Shown here: positions 33,902 to 43,399 of the stretch, piece by piece | Layout: each line of letters starts with the position of its first letter | Position numbering within the stretch: the first letter of the stretch is position 1 | Source of the DNA: Gordonibacter urolithinfaciens | GTDB lineage: Bacteria > Actinomycetota > Coriobacteriia > Coriobacteriales > Eggerthellaceae | Assembly: GCF_900199375.1 (NCBI RefSeq) | Contig: NZ_LT900217.1 | Span: forward strand, 1,488,001-1,552,000 | Direction of reading: 5' to 3' | DNA: 64,000 nucleotides | Position numbers and translations under genes: made by a program | The notes under the pieces: generated by a model | The model's database searches: none | Told to the model about the DNA's origin: nothing | What the model saw: the letters and a program-made list of their open reading frames with translations, nothing else

Positions 33902-34510
33902 TTAGTTCTCTTTGCTCTCGGCAGGGCCCTTGTCGACCGGGACCTCCGTGTCGCCGGCGATCTTGCCGGCGGCCGACTCGGCGGCGTTCGTCGCGGTATC
34001 GGCGGCTTCCTTGGCCTTGCCGGCCACGTTGTCCACCGCCTCGTGCGCGTTGTCGGCGGCTACGGGGATCTTGTCGCTCACGGCGTCATGCGCCTGCTCG
34101 GCGTTCTTGGCCACCTGGGCCGCGATGCGCTGGCGGGCAGCCTCGATCTTCTCGCGCAGGTCGTCGTTCTTCTCGGAGAACACCGGCTTGATGTTGTCGG
34201 CAGCTTCCTGCACGCGCGCACTGGCGGCGCCGTACAGCTCCTGGCCCTTGGTCTGGGCGTCCTGAACGGCCTGCTGGCCCTTGGCGGCCACGTCGTGCAC
34301 GACCTCCTGGCCCTTGGACGTGGCGTCCTGGTACACCTGCTGCGCCTTGTCAGACGCCTGCGCGCCCAACTCCTGGGCCTCGCCCCACGCCGCGTTCATC
34401 TTGTCGGTGACCATGGCGCGCGTCTCATAGCCCGAGCGGGGAGCGTACAGCAGTGCGACGGCAGCGCCGACCAAACCGCCGATGAGGAAGGTTCCTACCT
34501 TGTTGCCCAT
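33902..34510 (-). CDS. YtxH domain protein
   Basis: 202 residues; ATG at 34510 behind AGGAGGCAGAT. The start MGNKVGTFLIGGLVGAAVAL plus LLYAPRSGYETR is the YtxH signature: one membrane helix and then a basic, amphipathic tail. The rest is one long Ala/Gln/Lys-rich helix or coiled coil with repeats such as QQVYQDATSKGQEVVHDVAAKG, LEA-like in composition. YtxH proteins in Bacillus belong to the general stress response. Here it lies upstream of the PRC-barrel/VTT operon on the same strand. Confidence 0.85.
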   Translation of the reverse strand: MGNKVGTFLIGGLVGAAVALLYAPRSGYETRAMVTDKMNAAWGEAQELGAQASDKAQQVYQDATSKGQEVVHDVAAKGQQAVQDAQTKGQELYGAASARVQEAADNIKPVFSEKNDDLREKIEAARQRIAAQVAKNAEQAHDAVSDKIPVAADNAHEAVDNVAGKAKEAADTATNAAESAAGKIAGDTEVPVDKGPAESKEN

Positions 34511-34648
34511 ATCTGCCTCCTAAAGGAATGTCCTGGACGTTTGTCGATCAGCCCATTATAGGGGCACCCGCCAACCACCAGTAGGGAAAACACGAGCGCT
34601 CTATGATTCAGTTGCCGTTTCGTTGCCAGAAGCGAAAGCGCCGCGATA

Positions 34649-35641
34649 CTACTTCGCGTACTGGGATACCAGCTCGTTCAGCACGCTGGAGAGGGACAGG
34701 CCGGCGGCGGCGCAGGCGGCGGGGAACAGGGAGCGCTCGGCCATGCCGGGCGACACGTTCACCTCGAAGACGCGGGCCTGGGCGCCGTCCCAGATGAGGT
34801 CGATGCGGGCTAGGTCGCGGGCGTTGTAGGCGCGGTACACCTCCAGCGCGGCGCGCTCGATCTCGGCGCGGATGGCCTGGGCGTCGCCCTCGTCGTCGGA
34901 CAGCGAGGCGGGGCGCACGGGCGCGAAGTACTGCACGGCGCCGGGCTCCATGCGCGCCTCGGTGCCGTAGAGGCCCTTCGTGGGCACGATCTCCACCGGC
35001 GGCAGCGCGTAGGCGTCCCAGCCGGTGCCGAGCACCGACACGGCCATCTCCACGCCGTCCACCCACTGCTCGATGACCACGGCCTCGTCGAACGAGAGCG
35101 CGTCGAGGATGGCCTCGCCCAGATCGTCGACGGAATCCACCTTGTGCACGCCCAGGGCGGAACCTCCATGCGCGGGCTTCACGGCCACGGGGAAGCCGCC
35201 GATCACGCGTTCCTGCACCAGATCGAGCGCCGTGGCCGCGCCCATGTCCTTGAACGCGTCACGCGCCAGGTAGATGCCCTGCGGCCACGAGGCGACCGGC
35301 GCTTCTCCGGTGATAGCGCGGTACGTGGCCAGCTCGTAGTGCATGGAGTCCTTGTTCCACGAGCGATGGCACACGTGCGACGGCGAGCCGATGAAGGGGA
35401 TGTCCAGGAACTCGAGCAGGCTTTGAATGGTGCCATCCTCGCCGTGCTTGCCGTGCAGGGCGCTGTAGCACACGTCGGGGCGCTCGCTGCGCAGCGTGGG
35501 CACCAGCTCGCCCGTGGTGTCGAGCGGCACCGCCTTGTGGCCGGCCTCTTCGAGCGCAGCACACACATTCTTGCCACTGGCCAGGGAAAACTCGCGCTCG
35601 AACGAAGCGCCGCCCATCAACACTGCAACTTTGAGGCCCAT
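34649..35641 (-). CDS. ddl: D-alanine--D-alanine ligase
   Basis: 330 residues; ATG at 35641 behind AAGGAGTTATCG. ATP-grasp enzyme that joins two D-alanines for peptidoglycan in the cytoplasm. Visible signs: LMGGASFEREFSLASG at the N-terminus, ALHGKHGEDG, KPAHGGSALGVHKV of the ATP-binding loop, EQWVDGVEMAVSVLG, and the Mg-binding end VFEVNVSPGM. The usual GxxGEDG is GKHGEDG here, and the serine loop is HGGSALGV. Last gene of the serS run, 19 bases after the aminotransferase. Confidence 0.93.
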   Translation of the reverse strand: MGLKVAVLMGGASFEREFSLASGKNVCAALEEAGHKAVPLDTTGELVPTLRSERPDVCYSALHGKHGEDGTIQSLLEFLDIPFIGSPSHVCHRSWNKDSMHYELATYRAITGEAPVASWPQGIYLARDAFKDMGAATALDLVQERVIGGFPVAVKPAHGGSALGVHKVDSVDDLGEAILDALSFDEAVVIEQWVDGVEMAVSVLGTGWDAYALPPVEIVPTKGLYGTEARMEPGAVQYFAPVRPASLSDDEGDAQAIRAEIERAALEVYRAYNARDLARIDLIWDGAQARVFEVNVSPGMAERSLFPAACAAAGLSLSSVLNELVSQYAK

Positions 35642-35660
35642 CGATAACTCCTTGTTCGGC

Positions 35661-36926
35661 TTATTCGGCTTTGATGGCGCCCGCCTCCAGGAAGGCGCGG
35701 TAGAGCTCCAGGCGGTCGTTGATGACGGCGGCGAGGCGCTTGACGGCCTCGGCGAGGTTCTCGGGGCTCTCGTAGCAGAACGCGATGCGCATGCAGTTCT
35801 TGCCGGCGGAGCCGCCGGGATAGAAGCCGTCGCCCGGCGTGTACGTCACGCCCCTCTCCAGCGCCACGGACAGCATGGAGCCGGTATCCACGTACGGCGG
35901 CAGCGTCACCCACACGAAGAAGCCGCCTTCGGGGCGCGTCCAGGTGGCCTCGGCCGGGAAGTGCTCGTCCAACGCGGCCAGCATGGCGTCGCGTCGCGTG
36001 CGGTAGGTTTTCACGAACTTCTGCAACGTCTTCTGCCACGGGGTGTCGGTGAAGTAGTGCTCCACCACCACCTGGTTGAAGGCGCTTCCGCAGAGGTCGG
36101 TGCCCTGCTTCACCAGGTTGATCTTCGCCAGCACGCTCTTCGGCGCCACGATCCAGCCGGTGCGCAGGCCCGGCGCGAACACCTTCGACACGGTGCCCAG
36201 GTACACGACGTCGTCCGAGAGCGCCTTGAGCGGCAGCACGTGGCCGCCGTCGTAGCGCAGGCGGCCGTAGGGGTCGTCCTCCACCACCATGAAGCCGTAC
36301 TCCTCCGACAGCTCCAGCAGGCGCTTGCGGCGGGCGGGCACCATGGTCACGCCGCCGGGGTTCTGGAAGTTCGGGATGGTGTAGAGGAACTTCAGGCGCA
36401 GGTTGCCCTTGCCGAGGCGCGCGAGCTCTTCCTCCAGCAGGTCCATGCGCATGCCCTCGTCGTCGAAGGGGATGCAGCGGATGTCGGGCTCGTAGGCGGA
36501 AAACGCCTGCAGCGCGCCCAGGTAGGTGGGGCCCTCGGCCAGCACGATGTCGCCCGGATTCAAAAACGTCTTGGCAATAAGGTCGAGCGCCTCTTGAGCG
36601 CCCGTGGTTATCATGACGTTCTCGGGCTTGGCGCGCACGCCGATGTCGCGCATGAGGTCGCAGAACACCTGCTTCGTTTCCACGCGGCCGTCGGTGGAGC
36701 CGTACTGCAGCGCCACGGCGCGCTCGTCGTCGCAGGCGGCGCGGGTGGCCGCGCGGATGGCGGAGTGCGGCAGCAGCGACACGTCGGGCATGCCGCCGGA
36801 GAGCGAGATGATGTTGGGGTTCGACGCGGCGGCGAACAGGTCGCGCACGGCGGAAGAGCGCATCTTCACGACGCGTTCGGCAATCTTGTCGCCCGTCTGG
36901 TCGAATGTGAGGTGTGCCGTAGTCAT
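35661..36926 (-). CDS. PLP-dependent aminotransferase, class I (2-aminoadipate/aromatic type)
   Basis: 421 residues; ATG at 36926. Fold-type I signs: ISLSGGMPD (N-terminal arm), QYGSTDGR, TTGAQEALD (PLP phosphate), YTIPNFQNPGG, VEDDPYGRLRY (Asp to the pyridine N), Schiff-base K248 in GTVSKVFAPGLRTGW and R255 there. The sequence is close to LysN/2-aminoadipate and aromatic aminotransferases related to the MocR C-terminus, but it has no DNA-binding domain. Substrate cannot be fixed from sequence. Its start is 4 bases after the upstream stop codon, so it is probably coupled. Confidence 0.9.
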   Translation of the reverse strand: MTTAHLTFDQTGDKIAERVVKMRSSAVRDLFAAASNPNIISLSGGMPDVSLLPHSAIRAATRAACDDERAVALQYGSTDGRVETKQVFCDLMRDIGVRAKPENVMITTGAQEALDLIAKTFLNPGDIVLAEGPTYLGALQAFSAYEPDIRCIPFDDEGMRMDLLEEELARLGKGNLRLKFLYTIPNFQNPGGVTMVPARRKRLLELSEEYGFMVVEDDPYGRLRYDGGHVLPLKALSDDVVYLGTVSKVFAPGLRTGWIVAPKSVLAKINLVKQGTDLCGSAFNQVVVEHYFTDTPWQKTLQKFVKTYRTRRDAMLAALDEHFPAEATWTRPEGGFFVWVTLPPYVDTGSMLSVALERGVTYTPGDGFYPGGSAGKNCMRIAFCYESPENLAEAVKRLAAVINDRLELYRAFLEAGAIKAE

Positions 36927-36930
36927 TGCG

Positions 36931-37341
36931 TTAGAGTACCACCGCTTCGTTCAGAAAGCGCGCCGCGTCGCGAAAAGCCCGCAAAGCTACCAAATCGTCG
37001 GTGAAGCTCACCTCGATGTGCGCCCGCCCGGCGTTTTCGTCCGTCCACCTGGTGATGCCCACGTAGGCGGTGTCGGGGGACGCATCGGGAGGCGCCGCCT
37101 GCGTCTGCAGGTCGATGACGAGGTGCTCCAGCAAATGCGGCAGCGACGTGGCCTCCATGACGGCGCCGAACGTGTCGCCCGCCCCGTTCACGCAGGCATG
37201 GCGCGGCAGGTTGGGGAACGACGCGCACACGCGGGCGGCGAGCACGGGATCGGTGGTGCGCGGCGCCTGCGCGGCAAAGACCACGTCGCAGCCGATGCGG
37301 CCCTCGCCCACCACGAGGCGCTCGATGGCGAGGGCGTCCAA
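36931..37341 (-). CDS. Stand-alone cyanophycin-synthetase-like N-terminal domain protein
   Basis: 136 residues. The start is a TTG directly after the TGA of the upstream gene, so initiation depends on coupling; a GTG about ten codons later is another choice. PHLLEHLVIDLQTQA and RWTDENAGRAHIEV resemble the N-terminal part of cyanophycin synthetases (HL.EH.ALELQ and the dE..gr.A segment). No ATP-grasp or ligase domain follows, though the genes next to it are an aminotransferase and the ATP-grasp ligase ddl. A binding or regulatory role for an amino acid polymer enzyme is conceivable. Assignment rests on motif memory and is moderate. Confidence 0.6.
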   Translation of the reverse strand: MDALAIERLVVGEGRIGCDVVFAAQAPRTTDPVLAARVCASFPNLPRHACVNGAGDTFGAVMEATSLPHLLEHLVIDLQTQAAPPDASPDTAYVGITRWTDENAGRAHIEVSFTDDLVALRAFRDAARFLNEAVVL

Positions 37342-38646
37342 TCAGGCACCCGCGTCGTTCACGTCGTTCAGGTCGAACAGATTGTCGGGAGCAGGGGAGA
37401 TCGAACCCGGGCCGTTGGACGGGGAGGCATTCGAGTTCGAGGCCCCGGCGTTGGCGGCGTTCCCGCCGCCCGCATTGGTGCCGCCGTCGGCATCCCCGCT
37501 GGAACCCGCATCGCCGGCGGGCGCGTTGGAGCCCGTGCTGCCCGCATCCGCGGAGGCGCCGCCGCTCGCACCCGCATCGCCTGCCGAGCCGTTGGCAGCG
37601 TCGGACGAACCGGCCCCCGGGGCGCCGTTTGCCAGGTCGCCTGCTGCACCTGCGGCAAGCCCCTCGTCGTTACGCGGCTGCGCCGCAGCGTCGTGCGAGA
37701 CGCGCGCGAGAACGGTGATGCCCTCCTCCGCCTCCGGCTGCGCCGGGGCCTGCCCCTGCACGAAGCGCACGAGCCCGTCCCACATCCAGCCGACATCCTC
37801 GAACAGCGTGGACAGGGCGGAGTAAGAGGACCCCTCCGTCACCACGAGCTGCGACCGATCGGCCGAGAAGCGGTAGCGGCCAGATCCCTCCATGTTCCCG
37901 AACGTGAACTCGATGGTCTTGGCCGTAGGATCGATGGTGTAGGCGTAGGCCACGTCGTCGGTGAGCTTGATAGACGCGCCGTCGATCACGATCACCCGCG
38001 TCGTGCCGTCGACCTGCCACTCTCCCTGCAGCTCGCGCGCGTCGTCGTAACGCAGCCAGCGGTCCCACGAGAACCCGGCCGCGGCAACCAGCAGCACCGC
38101 CAGCACGCCGAGCGCCACGCACCAGGGCCAGCGGCGCCGGCCTCCTGCGTGCTTGCGCGGCGCGCCCTCGCGGGACGGGGCCGCCTCCGCATCCTCGCCC
38201 GTTCCAGCCGCGGCGCTCGCCTGCTTCTCGAGACGCCCGCTCTGTCCTGGTGCGCCCTTCCGCTTCGCCGCCTTTTTCGACCGCGCGCCACTCGACGCCG
38301 AGGCTTCCGCCGGCGCCGGCGGAACGGCAACCTTGCGCGCAGAGGCAACGGACGGCTTGGGCTTCGCGCCGCCCGCCTTGGCCGCGCCCTCGGCAGGATC
38401 CTTGGCAGGGCCTTTCGCCAGGCCCTCGACCGCACGCTTGGCCGAGCTTTTGGCCGCATCCGCCGAAGCTGCCTTCGCCGGAGCCTCGGCGGGCTCCTTC
38501 TCCGCGCCCTTCGCCGGGCTTTTGGGCACGGCCTTAACCGGACCTGTGGCGGCAGCCTTCGCCGAAACGCCGGACGCGGCCTTCGCCGCGTCCGGCATGC
38601 TGGAGATCTTCTTCGCGTTCTTTACCGACTTGCGCTTCGTTACCAC
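37342..38646 (-). CDS. Membrane protein with histone-H1-like basic N-terminus and Gly/Ala/Ser-rich tail
   Basis: 434 residues; start at 38646 (GTG; reads MVTKRKSVKNAKK). Residues 1-170 are Lys/Ala/Pro-rich with repeated AKAA, PAKG and KSPAK, like histone H1 tails. One membrane segment (about 175-195, WPWCVALGVLAVLLVAAAGF) follows. Residues 205-290 form a small outer beta domain (ELQGEWQVDGTTRVIVIDG, YRFSADRSQLVV), lipocalin-like in pattern. The last 130 residues are a Gly/Ala/Asn/Ser tail. It is 30 bases after serS and followed by the coupled gene at 37341. Family unknown. Confidence 0.75.
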   Translation of the reverse strand: MVTKRKSVKNAKKISSMPDAAKAASGVSAKAAATGPVKAVPKSPAKGAEKEPAEAPAKAASADAAKSSAKRAVEGLAKGPAKDPAEGAAKAGGAKPKPSVASARKVAVPPAPAEASASSGARSKKAAKRKGAPGQSGRLEKQASAAAGTGEDAEAAPSREGAPRKHAGGRRRWPWCVALGVLAVLLVAAAGFSWDRWLRYDDARELQGEWQVDGTTRVIVIDGASIKLTDDVAYAYTIDPTAKTIEFTFGNMEGSGRYRFSADRSQLVVTEGSSYSALSTLFEDVGWMWDGLVRFVQGQAPAQPEAEEGITVLARVSHDAAAQPRNDEGLAAGAAGDLANGAPGAGSSDAANGSAGDAGASGGASADAGSTGSNAPAGDAGSSGDADGGTNAGGGNAANAGASNSNASPSNGPGSISPAPDNLFDLNDVNDAGA

Positions 38647-38676
38647 GCGCTTCGCCCCTGACCGAGCCCGCCGCGC

Positions 38677-39966
38677 CTATTCGGGCGCGATGACCTCGAC
38701 GCCGCCCATGTAGGGAACCAGCACGTCGGGCACGCGCACGGTGCCGTCGGCCTGCTGGTAGTTCTCGATGACGGCGGCCATCGTGCGGCCAACCGCCAGA
38801 CCCGAGCCGTTCAACGTGTGCACGAAGCGCGAGCCCTTGAAATTCGCGGGGTCGCGGTACTTGATGTTCGCGCGGCGCGCCTGGAAGTCCGTGCAGTTGG
38901 AGCACGACGAGATCTCCTTGTAGCCGTTGTAGCTGGGCAGCCACACCTCGAGGTCGTACGTCTTGGCGGCCGAGAACCCGATGTCGCCCGTGCACAGGCT
39001 GATCACGCGGTACGGCAGGCCCAGCAGCTGCAGGATGTTCTCGGCGTCGGCCACCATGGCCTCCAGGTCGTCGAAGCTCTCCTCGGGCTTGGCGTACTTC
39101 ACCATCTCCACCTTGTCGAACTGGTGCACGCGGATGAGCCCGCGCGTGTCGCGGCCGGCGCTGCCCGCCTCCTCGCGGAAGCACGGGGTGAACGCGCAGT
39201 ACTTGAGCGGCAGCTGGCCGGCGTCGAGCACCTCGCCGGCGTGGATGTTCGTGAGCTGCACCTCGGCCGTGGGGATGAGGTAGAGGCCCTCGGTGGTGTG
39301 GAACAGGTCTTCCTCGAACTTCGGCAGCTGGCCCGTGCCGGTGAGCGTCTCGGCGTTGGCCATGGCCGGGCACCACCATTCCTTGTAGCCGCGCGAGGAG
39401 TGCGTGTCGGCCATGAAGTTAATGAGGGCGCGCTCCAGGCGGGCGCCCAGGCCGCCCAGCAGGATGAAGCGGCTGCGCGCGAGCTTCACCGCGCGCTCGA
39501 AGTCGATGATGCCGAGCTCCGGCCCCAGGTCCCAGTGCGGCTTCATCTCGAAGCCCTCGGCGGCGAAGTCGCGCGGCGTGCCCCAGCGGCGCACCTCGGG
39601 GTTGTCGTCCTCGCTCTCGCCCACGGGCGTGGAGTCGGCCGGCATGTTCGGCGTGGCCAGCAGCAGGTCGCGCAGGGCCTCGTCGGCGGCTTCGCGCTCC
39701 TTGCCGATCACGGCCAGCTCGTCGTTGATGGCGCGCACGCGCTCCTTGGCAGCCTCGGCCTCGTCTTTCTGGCCGGCGCCCATCATGGCGCCGATGGACT
39801 TCGAGGCGGCGTTGCGCTCGGCCTGCAGCGCCTCCTCCTTCGCGATGGCGGCACGACGGGTCTCGTCCAGTTCGGAGAAGCGAGCGGCATCCCACGAGGC
39901 ATGGCGGTTTTCCATCGCCTCGGCGACGGCTGCCTGGTTGTCGCGGACGAACTTGATGTCTAGCAT
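38677..39966 (-). CDS. serS: Seryl-tRNA synthetase
   Basis: 429 residues; ATG at 39966 behind GAAGGAGCGCGTC. An N-terminal coiled-coil arm (residues about 30-105, [20 protein letters not shown]) grips the long variable arm of tRNA-Ser. Class II catalytic motifs are clear: motif 2 [21 protein letters not shown] and motif 3 [15 protein letters not shown], plus TAEVQLTN. The length is typical. It charges tRNA-Ser, two genes of which are in this window. It heads a run of five genes down to ddl; direct repeats TTCAGTATA upstream include a TATACT -10 element. Confidence 0.97.
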   Translation of the reverse strand: MLDIKFVRDNQAAVAEAMENRHASWDAARFSELDETRRAAIAKEEALQAERNAASKSIGAMMGAGQKDEAEAAKERVRAINDELAVIGKEREAADEALRDLLLATPNMPADSTPVGESEDDNPEVRRWGTPRDFAAEGFEMKPHWDLGPELGIIDFERAVKLARSRFILLGGLGARLERALINFMADTHSSRGYKEWWCPAMANAETLTGTGQLPKFEEDLFHTTEGLYLIPTAEVQLTNIHAGEVLDAGQLPLKYCAFTPCFREEAGSAGRDTRGLIRVHQFDKVEMVKYAKPEESFDDLEAMVADAENILQLLGLPYRVISLCTGDIGFSAAKTYDLEVWLPSYNGYKEISSCSNCTDFQARRANIKYRDPANFKGSRFVHTLNGSGLAVGRTMAAVIENYQQADGTVRVPDVLVPYMGGVEVIAPE

Positions 39967-40111
39967 GACGCGCTCCTTCTCGGTAGGACCCGGTTATCGT
40001 TTCAGTATAACTTCAGTATATCGCACCCACGAGCGCCTCATGCAATCCTTCACTCGCTCGGCATGTTCCCGGCCAGTTCCGCAAGCAGCGCCTCTTTCGC
40101 CCGCGCGCCCG

Positions 40112-42878
40112 CTAGCTGCGGCGCTTTTGAAGGTGGATGGCTATCTCCTTGAGCACGCGACGCATGTCGATGGGCTTGGACAGGTGGGCGTCCATGCCGC
40201 ACTCCAGCGAGGCGCGCACGTCCTCTGCGAAGGCGTTCGCCGACATGGCGATGATGGGCACGTCGGCGGCGTCGGTACGCGGGAGCGCGCGAATGCAACG
40301 GGTGGCTTCGTAACCGTCCATCACCGGCATCTGCACGTCCATGAGCACCACGTCGTAGTAGCCCGGTTCGGACTCGGCGAACAGGCGGCACGCCTCCTCG
40401 CCGTTCTCGGCCCACTCAACCTCCAGGCCGGACTCGCCCAGAAGCTCGCAGGCTATCTCGGCGTTCAAGTCGTTGTCCTCGGCCAGCAGCACGCGCGTGC
40501 CCGCGAGGCTCGCCGCCGTGGGCAGAGGGGCCGTCGCGGGGCCGTCGGGCCGCAGCAGGGGCGACCTCGTGGCCGACGGGAGAGACAACGAGGACGGCGC
40601 GGGCACACGCGACGCCGTTCCGTACAGGCCGTCGAAAGCCACCTCGGTTAAGTGCGATTGCGGTTGCTTCTGCGGCCGACCCGACACGTCGAGCGAGCCC
40701 TCCCACGCATCGCCCGCCCGCTCGGCCGCCGCCAGCGCGCGGCGCTCGGGCTCGAACGCCAGCCGCAGGTTCACCGTGATGGTGAACGTCGTGCCCTGGT
40801 CGACCGCGGTGCGCACGTGTATGTCGCCGCCCATCATGGTAACGATGTTCTTCACGATGGGCATGCCGAGACCCGTACCCTGCACGTTCGCGCGCCCCTC
40901 CATAACGAACGGCTCGAACAGGTGCTCGTGGAACTCCTCGGTCATGCCGATGCCATCGTCGGCCACCACGAAGGTCACGCAGCGGTAGGCTACGATCGAG
41001 TCTGCGTCGATGGATGCCTCCAGCCTCACATGGCCGCCCGGCCGCGTGTACTTCACGGAATTCGTCAACAGGTTGATGAGGAGCTGGCGCAGGCGCACGG
41101 CGTCGCCCACGAACACCTCGTCGTCTTCGGGAACGACCACCTCGAAGGCCTGGCCCTTCTGCTCGCATTGCGGGCCGATGACGGCGGCCGCGCGCTCCAA
41201 AAGCACCGACAAGCGGAACGGCTCGCTCGTTAGCACCATCTTCCCGCTCTCGATCTTCGAGATGTCCAGCACGTCGTTGATGAGGTTGAGCAGATGGTCG
41301 GACGCCGCACCGATTTTCCGCAGGCTCTCCTCGGTCCTCTCGGCATCGTCGGTATGCAGCTTCGCTATCTGCAGCATGCCTATGATGGCGTTCATAGGCG
41401 TGCGTATCTCATGGCTCATACGCGAGAGAAATTCGGATTTCGCCTGGTTGGCGGCCTCGGCGGCCGTCATGGCATCCTTCATGGACAGCTGCAGCTCCTT
41501 CTCGGTGGTAACGTCGCGCAACACCACCAGGATGCGCTGCTTGCCCTCGTAGCTCAAGGGGCTGGCAGAATACGCTATCCACCGCACCTTGCCTGTCTGC
41601 AGGTGCACGAATGAGAACTGGCCCTGTTGCGGGGCCTGCACTGCACCTTCGCGCAGGCGGTCCAGCAGGCCGCGGCCCTGCTCCGACAGCTGCAGCTCGT
41701 CGGCGACGCGGGGGTCTGCGATGATCTCGGGCATGGTGAAGCCCAGGATGCGCGCAGCCTTCGCCACGATGGGCGTGACGGTACCGTCTACGGGGCAGTA
41801 CAGGTTAACCGCCATATCCAAGCTGTCGGACAGGGCCTTGTACAGGCGCGACTTCATGGCCACGTTGCGCTCGAGCATGCGCTTGCGATACGAGGAGAAC
41901 ATGAGCGCGATGACGGCGGCGAAGCACAGCACTACCACGGCGAACACCACCTGGAACGCGGTGAGCACGATAGACGCCTCGGCGCGCACGTTCTCCACGG
42001 GTATGACGTTGCATACGTACCAGCTGCCCTCTCCCACCGGCGCCACGCACACGTAGCTGTCCTTGCCGTCAACGAACCCGACGGCAAGCCCCGTCTCGCC
42101 CGCCGCGACCGTCTCGTCCAACGTGGGCAGATCTTCCGCATCTTCGCCGAACGACAAGGCCATCATCTCCGTCATGCCGTCGTCGGGAGGTCGCTCGTAT
42201 TCCGCCGCCTGGTCGAGGAACGAGTAGACCGTCATGCCGCTGTTCACCGGCGTTTTCGTGTCTTCGATAGGAGGCACGAGTATCTCGCCCGTCGTCCCTT
42301 GGAACAGCATGAAGTAGCCGCGTCCGTCGAACATGTCCAACTGCTTGCTCATGGAGAACATGGACAGGGGAATCTGCACGTACAGCGCGCCTATCTGCTG
42401 CCCATCGAGATAGAGGGGACGCTGTGCCAGGCGCACGCGGCGGCCATCGTCCAGCTCGAACGTGGAGGAGTACGAGTCCTTGCCCTGCGAGAGGGCCGTT
42501 TCGGGCTGGGCCATCTCTTCCACGGAGAACGGCGTGCCGTCCGAGAGGACCCCTCGGCCATCCATGCCCGAGAACGCAAACCTCGGCAAAGCCGAACTGG
42601 TCGCGCAGGCCCTGCAGCGCCGGCACGACGGTGACCGGATCGGCCGATTGCACCTCGAACGCCCCGATAGCGTTCTGCACGATGAAGATGCGGTCTGCGA
42701 CATTGGAGGCGGCTTGCTGCGTGAACGTGACCACCTGCTGCTCGGCTCCCTGCTTGAGCTTCTGGTCGATGTAACCCATGAGCCCGAGCGAGGTGCCCAG
42801 GACAACAACCGCTGCCAAGGCGGCGACGATATAGAGAGCGAGCCGCCTGCCGCGTCCCGCCTGGTTTCCAGCGCGCAT
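40112..42878 (-). pseudogene. Hybrid sensor histidine kinase gene with a 1-nt frameshift
   Basis: An ATG at 42878 behind AAGGTGG opens MRAGNQAGRGRRLALYIV with a membrane helix and an outer region that reads well to DQFGFAEV. Near 42578-42580 an extra base (TTT instead of TT) shifts the frame; good sequence resumes at FAFSGMDGRGVLSDG and runs to 40112. The joined product has a first membrane helix, an outer Cache-like sensor, a second helix (VFAVVVLCFAAVIALMF), a PAS-like region, HisKA (MSHEIRTPMNAIIGM, phospho-His), HATPase (NLLTNSVKY, ADDGIGM) and a C-terminal receiver (VVLMDVQMPVMDG). Either inactive in this strain or a sequencing error. Confidence 0.85.
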
Positions 42879-43043
42879 GCGCCCACCTTCGCAGTCTTCA
42901 GTTGGTGCGTTCACGTATATGAAGGATTCTCGTCGTGGAGGTATCCCGAATTTGCACGGGCATAGTATACTCTACCCGCAAAACTTAATCGGAGAAGTGA
43001 CGCCTGCGGGCGGACTTTGCGTAGATAGGACGAAGAGGCTGCC

Positions 43044-43244
43044 ATGGACTTCGGTCAACTGTACCATTTCCTGTTCGAGACGTTCGAGGGCATCGGATGC
43101 CTGATCGCCATCGGGCTGGTCATCAGCATAATAGCCTGCATTATCATGGAGAGGCGTACGCGCAAGCGCTTCGTCAGCCGCGAGGCCGAAGAAGACGATT
43201 GGTCGTTCTTCGACGATGATGACGACGAGGAGAAGGACCAGTAA
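43044..43244 (+). CDS. Small single-pass membrane protein with acidic tail
   Basis: 66 residues; ATG at 43044 behind AAGAGGCTGCC. One membrane helix (about residues 17-35, GCLIAIGLVISIIACIIM) is followed by ERRTRKR and an acidic end DDDDDEEKDQ. It is divergent from the hybrid kinase gene and shares its 165-bp promoter region. A terminator follows. Family unknown. Confidence 0.75.
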   Translation: MDFGQLYHFLFETFEGIGCLIAIGLVISIIACIIMERRTRKRFVSREAEEDDWSFFDDDDDEEKDQ

Positions 43245-43283
43245 CAGAAGCTCCTACCGCATCGGTTCGAGCAGAGGACACCA

Positions 43284-43307
43284 ACGGGCGCCCACGGCGC
43301 CCGTTTT
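43284..43307 (+). terminator. Terminator of the small membrane protein gene
   Basis: ACGGGCGCC, loop CAC, GGCGCCCGT and T4, 40 bases after the stop codon. Confidence 0.85.
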
Positions 43308-43399
43308 CAACTTGGCAACGGTTCGAGCCGCCCACCCGCCGCATCGTACCATTGCCAGACAACGAACCAGACACCGACCCCTTCGAGAAAGAGCGAACC

